Notes: generated from the letters alone by a model not told the origin. A stretch of DNA of 64,000 nucleotides from Streptomyces sp. AM 2-1-1 (GCF_029167645.1 NZ_CP119147.1:3348001-3412000); one strand, 5' to 3'; counted from the first letter of the stretch, positions 49,004 through 58,450 are shown. Made by a program: numbers and translations.

Positions 49004-49753
49004 CTAGCCGGTGGGGAGCCCGTCGAAGTCGAGCGTTCCGGCGGTCGCCTCCGCGTTCACCGGGAGCCGCAGCACCTCGTCGACCGGCCCCGGCACCGGG
49101 TTCAGCCCCAGCAGTCCGGTGACCAGCGTGGTCGTCGTGCGGTGCCAGGCGGGGGCGCGGCGCAGCATCGCGTGGTCGCTGCCCCGCACGGTGATCAGGC
49201 AGGTACGGGCCCCGGCGCGGCGGGCGCGGGTGACGAGGGACTGGGTGGCCTGGGGGCTGGTGACCCGGTCGCGGGTGCTGTGCAGCAGGACGACGTCCCG
49301 GCCGGCGAGCTGGGTGACCGGGTCCCCGGGCGGGCACCACGGGGCGAGCCCGACGACCCCGCGCACCAGCGGGTGTCCGCCGGCGCGCAGCGCGGCGCGG
49401 GCGCCCATGGAGTGGCCGAGCAGGATCACCGGCAGGTCCCCGGCCTCGTCCTGGAGCCTGTCCAGGGCGTGCACCGCGTCGTGGAAGGCGTCGTCGCGCT
49501 CGCCGTTCCACCCCCGGTGGCCGTACCGCACTCCCCGGACCCACACCGGGCCGGTACCGTCACCCCGCGGCCCGCCGGTCGCCCGTACGAGGGACCGGAT
49601 GAAGGGCCACATCCGCAGGCCGGGCAGGTTGAGGAGTCCGGGCGGCGGGGGTCCGGTCCCCTGGGCCCGGCCGCCGTGCAGGACGAGCACCGCCGCGGAG
49701 GGCGGTTGCGGGGGTGTCCGCGGGGACATCCGCGGGGGCATTCGTGACGCCAT
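49004..49753 (-). CDS. Alpha/beta hydrolase (serine hydrolase)
   Basis: The ATG at 49753 with AGGAGG upstream gives 249 aa. The fold motifs are clear: VLVLHGGRAQGTGPPPPGL (oxyanion loop), nucleophile elbow LGHSMGARAAL, LLHSTRDRVTSPQATQSLV (acid strand) and GSDHAMLRRAPAWH (catalytic His). Family includes esterases and dienelactone hydrolase-like enzymes. Divergent from the peroxiredoxin gene, with about 150 bases between starts. Substrate unknown. Confidence 0.85.
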   Translation of the reverse strand: MASRMPPRMSPRTPPQPPSAAVLVLHGGRAQGTGPPPPGLLNLPGLRMWPFIRSLVRATGGPRGDGTGPVWVRGVRYGHRGWNGERDDAFHDAVHALDRLQDEAGDLPVILLGHSMGARAALRAGGHPLVRGVVGLAPWCPPGDPVTQLAGRDVVLLHSTRDRVTSPQATQSLVTRARRAGARTCLITVRGSDHAMLRRAPAWHRTTTTLVTGLLGLNPVPGPVDEVLRLPVNAEATAGTLDFDGLPTG

Positions 49754-49904
49754 GCGCACCTCCTGGTTCCTGAAGCACCCCGGCGCCGCCAGGGTTCGCC
49801 CGTACGAGGAGCATGCTCGTGCGGAGCCACTGGGCACATTCTCGTAGGAACCGCCGCGCGGCGGGCACTTCGGCCGCGAACACCCCTGGAACGAAGGAGT
49901 CATC

Positions 49905-50390
49905 ATGGCATCAGGCCCGCAGATCGGCGCTCCGGCACCGGAGTTCACCCTCCCCGGCGGAGCTCTCGTGGGGGAGGAGTTCGTGCGGCGCGACTACGTC
50001 CGGGACGGCGCACCCGGCCGCGCGCTGATCCTGGCGTTCTACCCCGGGGACAACACGGCGGTCTGCACCCGGCAGCTGTGCTCGTACTCCTCGGGTCTGG
50101 AGGTCTTCGAGGGGCTCGGCGCGGACGTGTGGGGAATCAGTCCACAGGGTGTGGACAGTCACGAGAACTTCGCCCGCGTCCGTGGGCTGCGGATGCCGCT
50201 CCTCGTCGACGAGGACCGCCGGGTCGCCCGGAAGTACGGGGTCGCCGCCCCGGGTATCGGGGTGCGCCGCTCGGTCTTCCTGATCGGCCCGGACGGCGTA
50301 CTGCGCTGGAAGCACGTGGCGTTGATCGGCGCGACCTTCCAGTCGGTGGACAAGCTGGCGGAGCAGGTGGCCGCCCTCGCGGCCGCCTGA
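49905..50390 (+). CDS. Peroxiredoxin, AhpE/BCP-like
   Basis: The 161-aa protein has the thioredoxin-fold peroxiredoxin plan: ILAFYPGDNTAVCTRQLCSY with peroxidatic C54 and C59, GISPQGVDSHENFARVRGLR and GIGVRRSVFLIGPDGVLRWK. The second Cys five residues after the first is the BCP-type resolving position. It reduces hydroperoxides with thioredoxin or mycothiol help. The substituted active site T-x-x-C is standard. Gene is monocistronic. Confidence 0.92.
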   Translation: MASGPQIGAPAPEFTLPGGALVGEEFVRRDYVRDGAPGRALILAFYPGDNTAVCTRQLCSYSSGLEVFEGLGADVWGISPQGVDSHENFARVRGLRMPLLVDEDRRVARKYGVAAPGIGVRRSVFLIGPDGVLRWKHVALIGATFQSVDKLAEQVAALAAA

Positions 50391-50434
50391 CGGACCCCGG
50401 GAACCCGGCTCCGGGAAGGCCGGCCCAGGGAGGC

Positions 50435-51328
50435 TCAGGCGGCCCAGCTCCGCAGCTTCTCCGGGTTGCGGACCACCCAGATCCGGGTGACGCGGCCGTC
50501 GGCGACCTCGAAGGAGGCGACCGTCAGGACGGTGCCGCCGCTCCGGGCCACCAGACCCGGGGCCCCGTTGACCGACCGCACCAGGAGTTCCGGGCCCGGG
50601 GCCGCACCGGCGAGGGCCATCAGGTACGCGGCGATGCGGGCTCCGCCCTCGACCGGGCGGAGGACGGCCTGCGCGAGGCCGCCCCCGTCGGCGGTCATCA
50701 CGGCGGCCGGGTCGAGGAGGTCGACGAGGGCGGCGATGTCCCTCGTCTCCCACGCCTCCTTGACCCGCCGCACCGCGTCGGCCTGCCCGGCCGCCGCCAC
50801 CGGCGCGCGCCCGGTCCGCAGCCGCCGCCGTCCGGAGGCCGCGAGCTGCTTGCAGGCGGCGGGGGTCCGGCCGAGGATGCCCGCGATCTCGGCGAACGGG
50901 TAGCGGAACACGTCGTGCAGCACCAGCGCGACCCGCTCGGCGGGGGTCATCACCTCCAGCACGACGAGGAAGGCCATGGTCACGGATTCGTCCAGGACCA
51001 TCAGATCGGCGGGGTCGGTGCCGCCGGTGCGGCCCCACTCGGTACCGTCGGGCAGCGGCTCGGGCAGCCAGGAGCCGACATAGCGTTCGCGCCGCGCCCG
51101 TGCGGAGCCGAGCACGTCCAGACAGATGCGTCCGGTCACGGTCGTCAGCCAGGCGCCGGGGGCGAGGATCTCCTCCCGCCGGGCCGGCGGGAGGGCGTAC
51201 CAGCGCGCGTACGCCTCCTGCACGGCGTCCTCGGCTTCGGCGAGTGACCCGAGCAACCGATAGGCCACGTTGAGCAGTTGACGCCGTTCCACTGCCGTCC
51301 CGTCGTCGTGCGCCTGCGCCGTCGCCAT
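50435..51328 (-). CDS. ECF41-type sigma factor with SnoaL-like C-terminal domain
   Basis: The 297-aa protein has sigma-2 (LLNVAYRLLGSLAEAEDAVQ), sigma-4 (MTPAERVALVLHDVFRYPFA, then KQLAASGRRRL) and a long NTF2-like C-terminal domain. The three ECF41 hallmarks are present: WLPEP (87-91), DGGG (214-217) and NPEKL (288-292). In this group the fused domain, not a separate anti-sigma factor, controls activity. ECF41 genes usually neighbour oxidoreductase or carboxymuconolactone-type genes; the nearest partner here is a divergent small membrane protein gene. Confidence 0.93.
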   Translation of the reverse strand: MATAQAHDDGTAVERRQLLNVAYRLLGSLAEAEDAVQEAYARWYALPPARREEILAPGAWLTTVTGRICLDVLGSARARRERYVGSWLPEPLPDGTEWGRTGGTDPADLMVLDESVTMAFLVVLEVMTPAERVALVLHDVFRYPFAEIAGILGRTPAACKQLAASGRRRLRTGRAPVAAAGQADAVRRVKEAWETRDIAALVDLLDPAAVMTADGGGLAQAVLRPVEGGARIAAYLMALAGAAPGPELLVRSVNGAPGLVARSGGTVLTVASFEVADGRVTRIWVVRNPEKLRSWAA

Positions 51329-51425
51329 TCCGGCCGCCCCCTCGCCTTACCTTCCGCGGGCCCACGTCGTCGGGCTGTCGAGAGCCTATCGACCGACCGC
51401 CCACCGGGCGGACACAAGGGGGACC

Positions 51426-51794
51426 GTGGCCATGGCCATCCGGATGACGGCGCACCACCGCTTCTCGTTCCTGCGGATCGCGATCGGTCTGCAGACACTG
51501 ACCATTTTCCTCCAAGCCGTCTCCGCCGGGCTGCTGTTGACCGCTTCGTACGGGGAGACGCTGCACGGCGTCGGAGCGCGCGTGATGTACGCGGCGTCGA
51601 TGGTGTACGTCCTGGCGGCGGTGCTGGCGTGGAAGCCGGGCGGCGGTTCGCCCCGGCCGATCGGGCAGGCGGGCGGCTTCCTGGTCCTCGCCTCGGTCCA
51701 GGTCGTGCTGGGCATCGCCCACGTACCCTCGGTCCATCTCCCGCTGGGCGTCGCGATGTTCGGGCTGAGCCTGGTGGCGTGGGTACGGCGGTGA
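51426..51794 (+). CDS. Small four-helix membrane protein
   Basis: The GTG at 51426 with AAGGGGA upstream (MAMAIRMTAHHRFSFLRIAI) gives 122 aa. Four hydrophobic segments (IGLQTLTIFLQAVSAGLLLT, VMYAASMVYVLAAVLAWK, GGFLVLASVQVVLGIAHV and LGVAMFGLSLVAWVRR) fill most of the protein. The pattern resembles small DoxX-like or cytochrome-b561-like helices but I cannot place it. It diverges from the ECF41 gene (98 bases between starts), which probably controls it. Confidence 0.7.
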   Translation: MAMAIRMTAHHRFSFLRIAIGLQTLTIFLQAVSAGLLLTASYGETLHGVGARVMYAASMVYVLAAVLAWKPGGGSPRPIGQAGGFLVLASVQVVLGIAHVPSVHLPLGVAMFGLSLVAWVRR

Positions 51795-51851
51795 GTGCCG
51801 GGCGGCCCCGGATGCGGTGCGCCGCGCCGTGGGCGGTCGAGGCCGCGGGGC

Positions 51852-52739
51852 TCACGACACCGGGTCGGCCGGCACCGATCCGCCGGTGGAGGGGTGGGAG
51901 CCACGGGCCCGTGCGTTCTCCCCAGGGCGTGCGCCGTCCGCGCCGAGGCGGGCGAGCAGGCGCACTCCGTCCTCGGCGGGGCTGCCGGGAGCGGGGGAGA
52001 GGATCAGCAGCTCCCGGCCCGCTTCGCCGGGCAGGGCGAAGTTCTCCTGGTGCAGCTCCAGCAGTCCGACCAGCGGGTGACGGTACGCCTTGCGGCCGTG
52101 GGTGCGGGCACGCACGTCGGCGCGGGCCCAGAGGCGGCGGAACCGCTCGCTGCCCATGGCGAGTTCGCCGATGAGCGAGGCGAGGCGGGGATCGTCGGGG
52201 TGGTGGCCGGCCGCCAGCCGCAGGTGCCCGACCACGTCGAGGGTGCACTGCTCCCACTCCGCGTAGAGACCGCGCTCGGCCTCCTCCAGGAAGATGTGCC
52301 GGGCGGTGTTGAGACCCGGTATCGGCCGGCCGAAGAGGAGCCCGGCGAGGCGGTTCCCGGCGAGCACGTCCAGCCGGTGGTTCATGATCAGCGCGGGCGC
52401 GTCGGTGACCAGGTCGAGGACGCGCAGCAGCTCCGGCCGGACCCGGCCGGAGGGCGCCGTCCCGCGTCGGCGGCGCTGGCAGGCGAGCCGGGAGAGGTGT
52501 TCGCGTTCGGTCCCGTCGAGGCCGAGGACCCGGGCGAGGGCGTCGAGGACCTGTTCGGAGGGCTGGGTGGCGCGGCCCTGCTCCAGGCGTACGTAGTAGT
52601 CGACGCTGACTCCGGAGAGGTGCGCGACCTCCTCGCGGCGCAGTCCCTCGACCCGGCGCCTGCTGTCGGTGGGGATGCCCACGGACGCCGGATCGACCCG
52701 GGAGCGCCGGGTCCGCAAGAAGCCCGCGAGATCGTCCAT
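51852..52739 (-). CDS. XRE-family regulator with MmyB-like ligand domain
   Basis: Translation from ATG 52739 gives 295 aa with an XRE helix-turn-helix (LRTRRSRVDPASVGI, RRVEGLRREEVAHLSGVS, VDYYVRLEQGRATQPSEQ, residues 7-75) and an MmyB-type ligand-binding PAS-like domain (about 105-260; LITDAPALIMNHRLDVLAGN, GRKAYRHPLVGLLELHQENF). The nearest target is the divergent quinone-reductase-like gene at 52880, with 140 bases between starts. These regulators bind fatty-acid-like ligands in the best-studied relative. Pro/Ser tail beyond the domain. Confidence 0.88.
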   Translation of the reverse strand: MDDLAGFLRTRRSRVDPASVGIPTDSRRRVEGLRREEVAHLSGVSVDYYVRLEQGRATQPSEQVLDALARVLGLDGTEREHLSRLACQRRRRGTAPSGRVRPELLRVLDLVTDAPALIMNHRLDVLAGNRLAGLLFGRPIPGLNTARHIFLEEAERGLYAEWEQCTLDVVGHLRLAAGHHPDDPRLASLIGELAMGSERFRRLWARADVRARTHGRKAYRHPLVGLLELHQENFALPGEAGRELLILSPAPGSPAEDGVRLLARLGADGARPGENARARGSHPSTGGSVPADPVS

Positions 52740-52879
52740 GGCTCCGAGTATGGGTGCGGAGGCCGCCCGGGAGGGTGGCCCTGCCGGTACCAGGAACCCC
52801 GGTCCGACGGAAACGGCGCCCCTGAACGCCGGGCCCGGGTGGCGCCCAGAATCCGGGGCACCGACCCGAAGGAGTTCCC

Positions 52880-53659
52880 GTGAAGACACTGATCGTCCAC
52901 GCCCACCCCGAGCCGCAGTCGCTCAACGGCTCGTTGACCGGCCTCGCGGTGGCCACCCTGGAGAGCGCCGGGCACGAGGTGCGGGTGAGCGACCTGTACG
53001 CGATGGGGTGGAAGGCGGTCGTGGACGCCGCGGACTACGGACCCCACGCGTCGAGCCCGCTGCTGGTCGCCCGCGACTCGGGCCGGGCCTTCGACGCCGG
53101 GGACCTGACCCCGGACGTCCGGGCGGAGCAGGAGAAGCTGCTCTGGGCGGACACGGTCATCCTCCAGTTCCCGCTGTGGTGGTACTCGATGCCCGCGATC
53201 CTCAAGGGGTGGGTGGACCGGGTGTTCACCTTCCACTTCGCGTACGGGGTCGGGGAGCACAGCGCCACCCGGTACGGCGACCGCTTCGGCGAGGGCACGC
53301 TCGCGGGCCGCAGGGCGCTGCTCTCGGTGACCGTCGGCGGCCCGGAGTCGCATTACGCCGCCCGCGGGATCAACGGCCCCATCGAGGACCTGCTCTTCCC
53401 GATCCACCACGGCATCCTCTACTACCCCGGCATCGAGGTCCTGCCGCCGTTCGTGGTGCACGGCACCGACCGGCTGACCGCCGAGGAGTACGCGGACGTC
53501 GCCAAGGCCTGGGAACAGCGCCTGCTCACCCTGGAGTCGACCGAACCGATCGCCTTCCGGCGGCAGAACTCCGGCGACTACGAGATCCCGTCGCTGCACC
53601 TGAGGGAAGGGCTGGAGCCCGGGGGCCGCAGCGGCTTCGGGCTCCACGTGCGGGGCTGA
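52880..53659 (+). CDS. NAD(P)H:quinone oxidoreductase-like flavoprotein
   Basis: The 259-aa product has the flavodoxin-like NQO1 plan: MKTLIVHAHPEPQSLNGSLT (phosphate loop), VILQFPLWWYSMPAILKGWV (FMN contact, FPLWWYSMPA) and DRVFTFHFAYG. Members reduce quinones and nitro compounds with NAD(P)H. The gene is divergent from an MmyB-like XRE regulator, a common pairing in Streptomyces in which the regulator represses the reductase until a ligand binds. Start is GTG 52880 with AAGGAG upstream. Confidence 0.9.
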   Translation: MKTLIVHAHPEPQSLNGSLTGLAVATLESAGHEVRVSDLYAMGWKAVVDAADYGPHASSPLLVARDSGRAFDAGDLTPDVRAEQEKLLWADTVILQFPLWWYSMPAILKGWVDRVFTFHFAYGVGEHSATRYGDRFGEGTLAGRRALLSVTVGGPESHYAARGINGPIEDLLFPIHHGILYYPGIEVLPPFVVHGTDRLTAEEYADVAKAWEQRLLTLESTEPIAFRRQNSGDYEIPSLHLREGLEPGGRSGFGLHVRG

Positions 53660-53851
53660 CCGGCGCCCGCCGGAACCATCCGCCCGACGGGGTTCGTCCC
53701 CCTCTTCGGCTGGGCAGTTCTCCGGCATCGAGGTCGTCCGAAGACTGCCGGGTTCCGGCAGTGACGGTGGGCCGCGGGGCGTGAGACGCTCCGCTCGGTT
53801 CGCCACGGAGCGGGGCATGGTGGGCCCGATGGGCTCAAAGGGGGGTACGAC

Positions 53852-54376
53852 GTGACGATTCTCCTCGCGCTGGGTGTGGCGGGACTCGCCCTGCTCGCCC
53901 TGTCGTTGCTCTTCGACGGCATCCTGGAAGGGATCTTCGGCGGCCTCTTCGGTGGCCTGCTGAACGGATTCTTCGACGGCCTGCTGTCCCTTCCGGTGCT
54001 CGCCGGGTTCCTCTCGATGCTCGGCTTCGGCGGAGCGATCGTGCAGGGGACCACCGGCGCGGGGCTCGCCGTCGCGCTGGCGGGCGGAGGGCTGGCCGGG
54101 CTGGTCGTGGCCTGGCTGACCTGGAGGTTCGGCCGGGTCCTGATGCAGGACCGCGGGGACCCGGCGCCGCGCGGCGACGACCTGATCGGGACCACCGGTT
54201 CCGTCGTCACCCCGATCCCGGCGAACGGATACGGCGAGGTCCTGCTGCGCCTCGCCGGCCACACCGTGAAGTACGCGGCAAAAAGCGCCGCGCCCGTGGC
54301 ACGGGGCACCGAGATCTGGGTGGAGGGCACCCTCTCCACCACCTCGGTCACCGTGCGACCGGTCGAACGGCCGTAA
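53852..54376 (+). CDS. NfeD-like membrane protein with OB-fold domain
   Basis: The 174-aa product has three hydrophobic segments in its first 105 residues (TILLALGVAGLALLALSLLF, LLSLPVLAGFLSMLGFGGAI, AVALAGGGLAGLVVAWLTW) and a C-terminal OB-like domain (GDDLIGTTGSVVTPIPANGY, GEVLLRLAGHTVKYAA and GTEIWVEGTLSTTSVTVRPV). NfeD proteins partner with stomatin/flotillin SPFH proteins, organising membrane domains. It precedes a flotillin gene by 63 bases on the same strand, so they form one operon. Confidence 0.85.
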   Translation: MTILLALGVAGLALLALSLLFDGILEGIFGGLFGGLLNGFFDGLLSLPVLAGFLSMLGFGGAIVQGTTGAGLAVALAGGGLAGLVVAWLTWRFGRVLMQDRGDPAPRGDDLIGTTGSVVTPIPANGYGEVLLRLAGHTVKYAAKSAAPVARGTEIWVEGTLSTTSVTVRPVERP

Positions 54377-54439
54377 GGAATACGGCCGTTGAACAACTCC
54401 GCCGCCCGGATGGACGGCGGGCCAGGGGGTCATCACCGT

Positions 54440-55945
54440 ATGGATCTGAGTCCAGTCGTCCTCGCCGTCGTCGGCGTCGTCGTCCTCGTCGTCTTTCTCG
54501 CCCTCGCCGTCGTCACCCGCTACAAGGTCGCGGGTCCCAGCGAGGCGTTCATCATCACCGGCCGCCGGGGCAAGAAGCACACGGACCCGGTGACCGGCCA
54601 CACCAGCATCGACAACAGCGGCCAGAAGGTCGTCGTCGGTGGCGGGGTCTTCGTGGTGCCGTTCGTGCAGCAGCGGTTCACCCTCGACCTCTCCAGCCGG
54701 CAGATCCCCGTCAAGGTGCGCGGGGCGGTCACCCTGCGCGGGGTGAAGGCGAACCTCGAAGGGGTCGCGATCGTCAAGGTCGGCGGCAGCGAGGACGCGA
54801 TCCGCGCCTCCGCGCAGCGCTTCCTGCGCCAGCAGACGGGCATCGCGGGGTTCACCCAGGAGGTGCTCTCGGGTTCGCTGCGCGCGATCGTCGGCCGGAT
54901 GTCGGTCGAGGACATCATCCGCGACCGTGCCGCGTTCGCCAGTCAGGTCGCGGAGGAGGCGGAGGCCAGCCTCTCCGGCCAGGGGCTGATCCTGGACGCC
55001 TTCCAGATCCACGACATCACCACCGAGGGCACCTACCTGGAGGACCTCGGCCGCCCGGAGGCCGCCCGCGCCAAGCAGGAGGCGGACATCGCCGAGGCCA
55101 ACTCCAGGCGGATCTCGGAGCAGGCCCGGTTGAAGGCGGCGGAGGAGATCGCCATCGCCGAGCGGACGTTCTACCTGAAGCAGGCGGAGATCCGGGTGGA
55201 GACCGAGGCGGCGGCCGCCCAGGCCAACGCTGCGGGTCCGCTCGCCGAGGCCGCCCGCCAGCAGGAGGTACTCCAGGAGCAGGAGAAGGTGGCCCAGCGT
55301 CAGGCGGCTCTGACCGACCGCGAACTGGACACCCGCGTCCGCAAGCCCGCCGACGCGGCCCGGTACCAGGCCGAGCAGGAGGCCGAGGCCCGCCGCATCG
55401 CCCAGGTCAAGGAGGCGGAAGCCATCGCCGACCGCGCCCGGCTGACCGGTGAGGGCGAGAAGCTCCAGCGTTCCGCCCTGGCTGCGGCGGTACGGATCGA
55501 GGGCGAGGCCCAGGCCGCCGCCATCGCCGCGCGGGGTGCGGCGGAGGCCGAGGCCATGCAGAAGAAGGCCGACGCCTTCGCACAGTACGGTGACGCGGCC
55601 GTCCTCCAGATGCTGGTGGAGGTGCTGCCCCAGGTCGTCGCGAAGGCGGCCGAGCCGCTCAGCGCCATCGACAAGCTCACGGTCATCTCCACGGACGGTG
55701 CGAGCCGGTTGACCCGTACGGTCAGCGACAACGTCGCCCAGGGGATGGAGCTGCTCACCTCCACCACCGGTGTGGACCTGTCCGCACTCCTCCAGAACCT
55801 CACCGCCTCCCGGACCGGCGCTCCCGCCGTCACCGGGACCGCCGGGACGTCCGGAACCGCCGAGCAGTCGGCCTCCGCGAGCGGCGGCAAGAGCGGCGGC
55901 CAGGGCAGCGGCACGGGTGACGGGCGGATCGAGGTCACGGACTGA
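54440..55945 (+). CDS. Flotillin-like SPFH protein
   Basis: The ATG at 54440 has GGGGG upstream and puts an N-terminal membrane hairpin at the start (LSPVVLAVVGVVVLVVFLAL). The SPFH domain (about 25-190) has AFIITGRRGKKHTDPVTGHT and VRGAVTLRGVKANLEGVAIV. The rest is a long Ala/Glu/Gln coiled-coil (to about 400), then a TTGVDLSALLQNLTA segment and a Ser/Gly tail. 501 aa in all. Flotillins form oligomeric scaffolds in fluid membrane patches. Upstream TTG 54389 and ATG 54410 are alternatives. Operon with NfeD. Confidence 0.9.
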   Translation: MDLSPVVLAVVGVVVLVVFLALAVVTRYKVAGPSEAFIITGRRGKKHTDPVTGHTSIDNSGQKVVVGGGVFVVPFVQQRFTLDLSSRQIPVKVRGAVTLRGVKANLEGVAIVKVGGSEDAIRASAQRFLRQQTGIAGFTQEVLSGSLRAIVGRMSVEDIIRDRAAFASQVAEEAEASLSGQGLILDAFQIHDITTEGTYLEDLGRPEAARAKQEADIAEANSRRISEQARLKAAEEIAIAERTFYLKQAEIRVETEAAAAQANAAGPLAEAARQQEVLQEQEKVAQRQAALTDRELDTRVRKPADAARYQAEQEAEARRIAQVKEAEAIADRARLTGEGEKLQRSALAAAVRIEGEAQAAAIAARGAAEAEAMQKKADAFAQYGDAAVLQMLVEVLPQVVAKAAEPLSAIDKLTVISTDGASRLTRTVSDNVAQGMELLTSTTGVDLSALLQNLTASRTGAPAVTGTAGTSGTAEQSASASGGKSGGQGSGTGDGRIEVTD

Positions 55946-56032
55946 GGTTCCGAGGTTCCGTTTCCGCTTCCGATGCGGTGGACCGGTGAACCGGTGCACG
56001 AGAGGCCGTCCGCGCGAGACGCGTGGGCGGCC

Positions 56033-57811
56033 TCAGCCGTCACCGGAGTGGACGGGCCGGCGGGTGTGCGCGGCCATGTCTGTGCCCGTGTCCTCGATAG
56101 TGCAGGCGTCCGTGTCCGTGCTGCTCTCCGTGCTGGTGGGGGTGCTGCCGTCCGTGCTGGTGTCCTTGCTGCTGTCTGCCGGGGTGGCGAGTTCGGCGAG
56201 GTGGTCGCGCCAGCCGCCCTTGCCGTCGCCGGTCAGCCCGTCCTCGCCCCGTGCCCGTGCCGCGGCCGCTCTGGAGGCCGCCCACCGCGCGTACGCCTCG
56301 TCGCGCTGACACTGCCCGCACTTCGTCTCACCGCCGTACGCCCGGAACATGTGATCGTTGCCCGGCCCCTCACACAGCACCAGCGGAACCACCACCGGCA
56401 CCGGATCATCCACCCGCTCCCCGACCCCGTCCACACCCTGGGGACACGACGCCCCCGGCGCCACCACACCCACGGTCGCTTCACGCCGGAAACCCGGCTC
56501 CGGCGGCATCTTCGTGATCAGCCGGTTCGCGACGAACCCCGGCGCCGACCGCACGACATCCGGCAACGACGCACTCAGCACGTACTGCATCTCCGACGCC
56601 GTCATACCGCGCCGCAACCACTCCGCACCCCTGTCCACCAGCCTGCGCACCTCGTACTCCCCCATGCGCAACTTCCGCGACACGCTCCCGAGCGACAACA
56701 ACACCCTCTCCGCCGCGACCATCTCCTTCGTCCACCCCTTCCCCCGCGCCTCCTGCTCCTTCACGGTCTCCTCCACCTCCCCACCGGACACGACAGCCAC
56801 GGGAGCAGGAGCAGGAGCGATAACTGGTACGGCTGCGGGAACGGGCTCGCCTACCGGAGCGGACTCGCCTGCGGGTGCGGCCAGGGGAGCACCTACGGCT
56901 ACGGGAACGGGCACGGGAACGCGTTCGGGCGCCGGGACGCATTCGGGTGCAGGAGCGACAACCGCCACCGGCACCGGACCGGGCGCCGGCTCCGGTACGG
57001 AAGCCGCTACGGGCAGGGGCTCAGGGACCGGAGCGGTCCTCGGCCAAGGGATCCCCACCGGCTGCACCGGCTCCACCGACGCCCCGCGCCGCACCGGCTC
57101 CGGGGTGCCTGCCGGGTCCTGGTCGGCCATCCACTCCGGCGGCTCCGACCAGAAACCACGGTCCCACTCGTCCGCCCGCAACGGCCCCGGCCCGAACTGG
57201 CTTCCGCCCGGAAATCGTTCAGCTTTCGACTCAGCCCGCCCGCAGGTAGGTAGGTGGGTCGTGCTCGCCATCAGTTGTCCGTCAGGTGGGTAACCGCCGC
57301 CCGTCCAACGACCCGGACCACCGACCGCCGGAACCACATCACTCGGTCCCACCTGCGACGATCCACCCTCCGACCCACCCCGTCCCCACACCCGGGCCCG
57401 CACCGAAGCAAAGCCCAGGCCCTCACCCGGACCCTCCTCCGGCGCCTCGCCCCGCCACCCCGCCCGCTGCTCCCGCGCATCCCAGAACGCCACCGCCTCC
57501 TGCCGCGTCGACGGCCCGTTCGACAAAATCTGCGCCGTCGCCCACCGACCCCCCGCATACGCATACCTCCACGCGTGGAGATACCCCTCACGCATCAGAA
57601 ACCGCTTGGCCTTCTTGTACGGACCAGGCTCGATACCCGCCGCCCGCGCGTAATCCCACAACGGCTTCAACCACCCCAGACGCTCAGCCTCCGGAAGCCC
57701 CTCCATGTACAACACAATGATCTTCGCGTCACTGTTCATCCGACGCGAACCCACCAACGACCTCGAACGCCCACCAGCGTCCGACACCGGCGAGATAGCA
57801 TGCCAAAGCAT
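56033..57811 (-). CDS. Long HTH protein with Pro/Val-rich middle, 592 aa
   Basis: Translation from ATG 57811 (GAAGGG upstream) or ATG 57739 (MNSDAKIIVLYMEG) gives about 570-592 aa. The N-terminal 95 residues have a helix-turn-helix-like pattern (WLKPLWDYARAAGIEPGPYK, KRFLMREGYLHAWRYAYAGG). A Pro/Val/Glu-rich middle (VPVPVPVAVGAPLAAPAGES) separates it from a helical C-terminal region (VEETVKEQEARGKGWTKEMV, LLSLGSVSRKLRMGEYEV) and a putative Cys-His cluster (CGQCQRDEAYARWAAS). I know similar Streptomyces proteins only as helix-turn-helix proteins of unknown role. The region around it is broken-gene territory, which hints at accessory DNA. Confidence 0.6.
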   Translation of the reverse strand: MLWHAISPVSDAGGRSRSLVGSRRMNSDAKIIVLYMEGLPEAERLGWLKPLWDYARAAGIEPGPYKKAKRFLMREGYLHAWRYAYAGGRWATAQILSNGPSTRQEAVAFWDAREQRAGWRGEAPEEGPGEGLGFASVRARVWGRGGSEGGSSQVGPSDVVPAVGGPGRWTGGGYPPDGQLMASTTHLPTCGRAESKAERFPGGSQFGPGPLRADEWDRGFWSEPPEWMADQDPAGTPEPVRRGASVEPVQPVGIPWPRTAPVPEPLPVAASVPEPAPGPVPVAVVAPAPECVPAPERVPVPVPVAVGAPLAAPAGESAPVGEPVPAAVPVIAPAPAPVAVVSGGEVEETVKEQEARGKGWTKEMVAAERVLLSLGSVSRKLRMGEYEVRRLVDRGAEWLRRGMTASEMQYVLSASLPDVVRSAPGFVANRLITKMPPEPGFRREATVGVVAPGASCPQGVDGVGERVDDPVPVVVPLVLCEGPGNDHMFRAYGGETKCGQCQRDEAYARWAASRAAAARARGEDGLTGDGKGGWRDHLAELATPADSSKDTSTDGSTPTSTESSTDTDACTIEDTGTDMAAHTRRPVHSGDG

Positions 57812-58033
57812 CCCTGTGGACCCTTCTCTGTCTAGTCCATAGCGGTGAAGGCCCTCGGAACGGTGCTGAGTACACCTCCGGGGGCCGCGCTATGTGCACG
57901 GGTGCGCACAGAGCGTGCTGACGCGATCACCGTACAACACCCGTAACCCCCCTCACCACACGAACGGCACGCCACCGGACAGACGCACGCAGACACCCCA
58001 ACTGCCGCTTGGGTCACGGGGGCCGACGGGTCA

Positions 58034-58450
58034 TCAGTTCGAGGGGGTGGCGGCGTACTGCGCCTCGCCGACGGGCTCCCGCCAAGTGGTTCCGTCGCCG
58101 TTGCTGCCGCCGATCACCCACGCGAGGTGCGCCATCAACGCGGTGCCGGTCGCGCCGTGCCAATGCTCCTCCCTCGTGGGGCACTTGACCGTCTCACCAG
58201 CGCTCACGCCAACGACGCTCCCGTCCCGCGTACCGACGAGGCCGACGCCGTCGGTGACGTACCGGACCTGACCGAGCACGTGGGAGTGCCCGTGGGTGCG
58301 CGCGCCGGGGGTGAGGCGCACCAGGCCGACCGCGAGGCGGGCGGGCTCGGTGGGCGCCTCGACGAGATTGAGGTGGACGTCGCCGGTGAAGCGGGCCGCG
58401 GGGGTCTTGACGGCAGGGGAGGGGTGGAGACGACGGTGATCGGCCGGTGC
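58034..58450 (-). pseudogene. Cupin protein lacking a start codon (frameshift upstream)
   Basis: From about 58450 the minus-strand frame reads AVKTPAARFTGDVHLNLVEA, VRLTPGARTHGHSHVLGQVR and EEHWHGATGTALMAHLAWVI. This is a one-domain cupin with metal ligands HGHSH and HWHG, complete except for the first residues. A TGA stands at 58451-58453, and no ATG or GTG precedes the conserved part; a frame shift in the run of C near 58415 joins it to the upstream frame. The only in-frame start, a GTG at 58321, would drop the first strand. Either inactivated or the sequence has an indel error. Confidence 0.55.

Noticed and set aside
52388..55999. 1203-codon minus-strand frame across the flotillin and NfeD genes
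   Set aside because: Antisense shadow: plus-strand NfeD, SPFH and quinone reductase genes give family matches, and the long frame has none.
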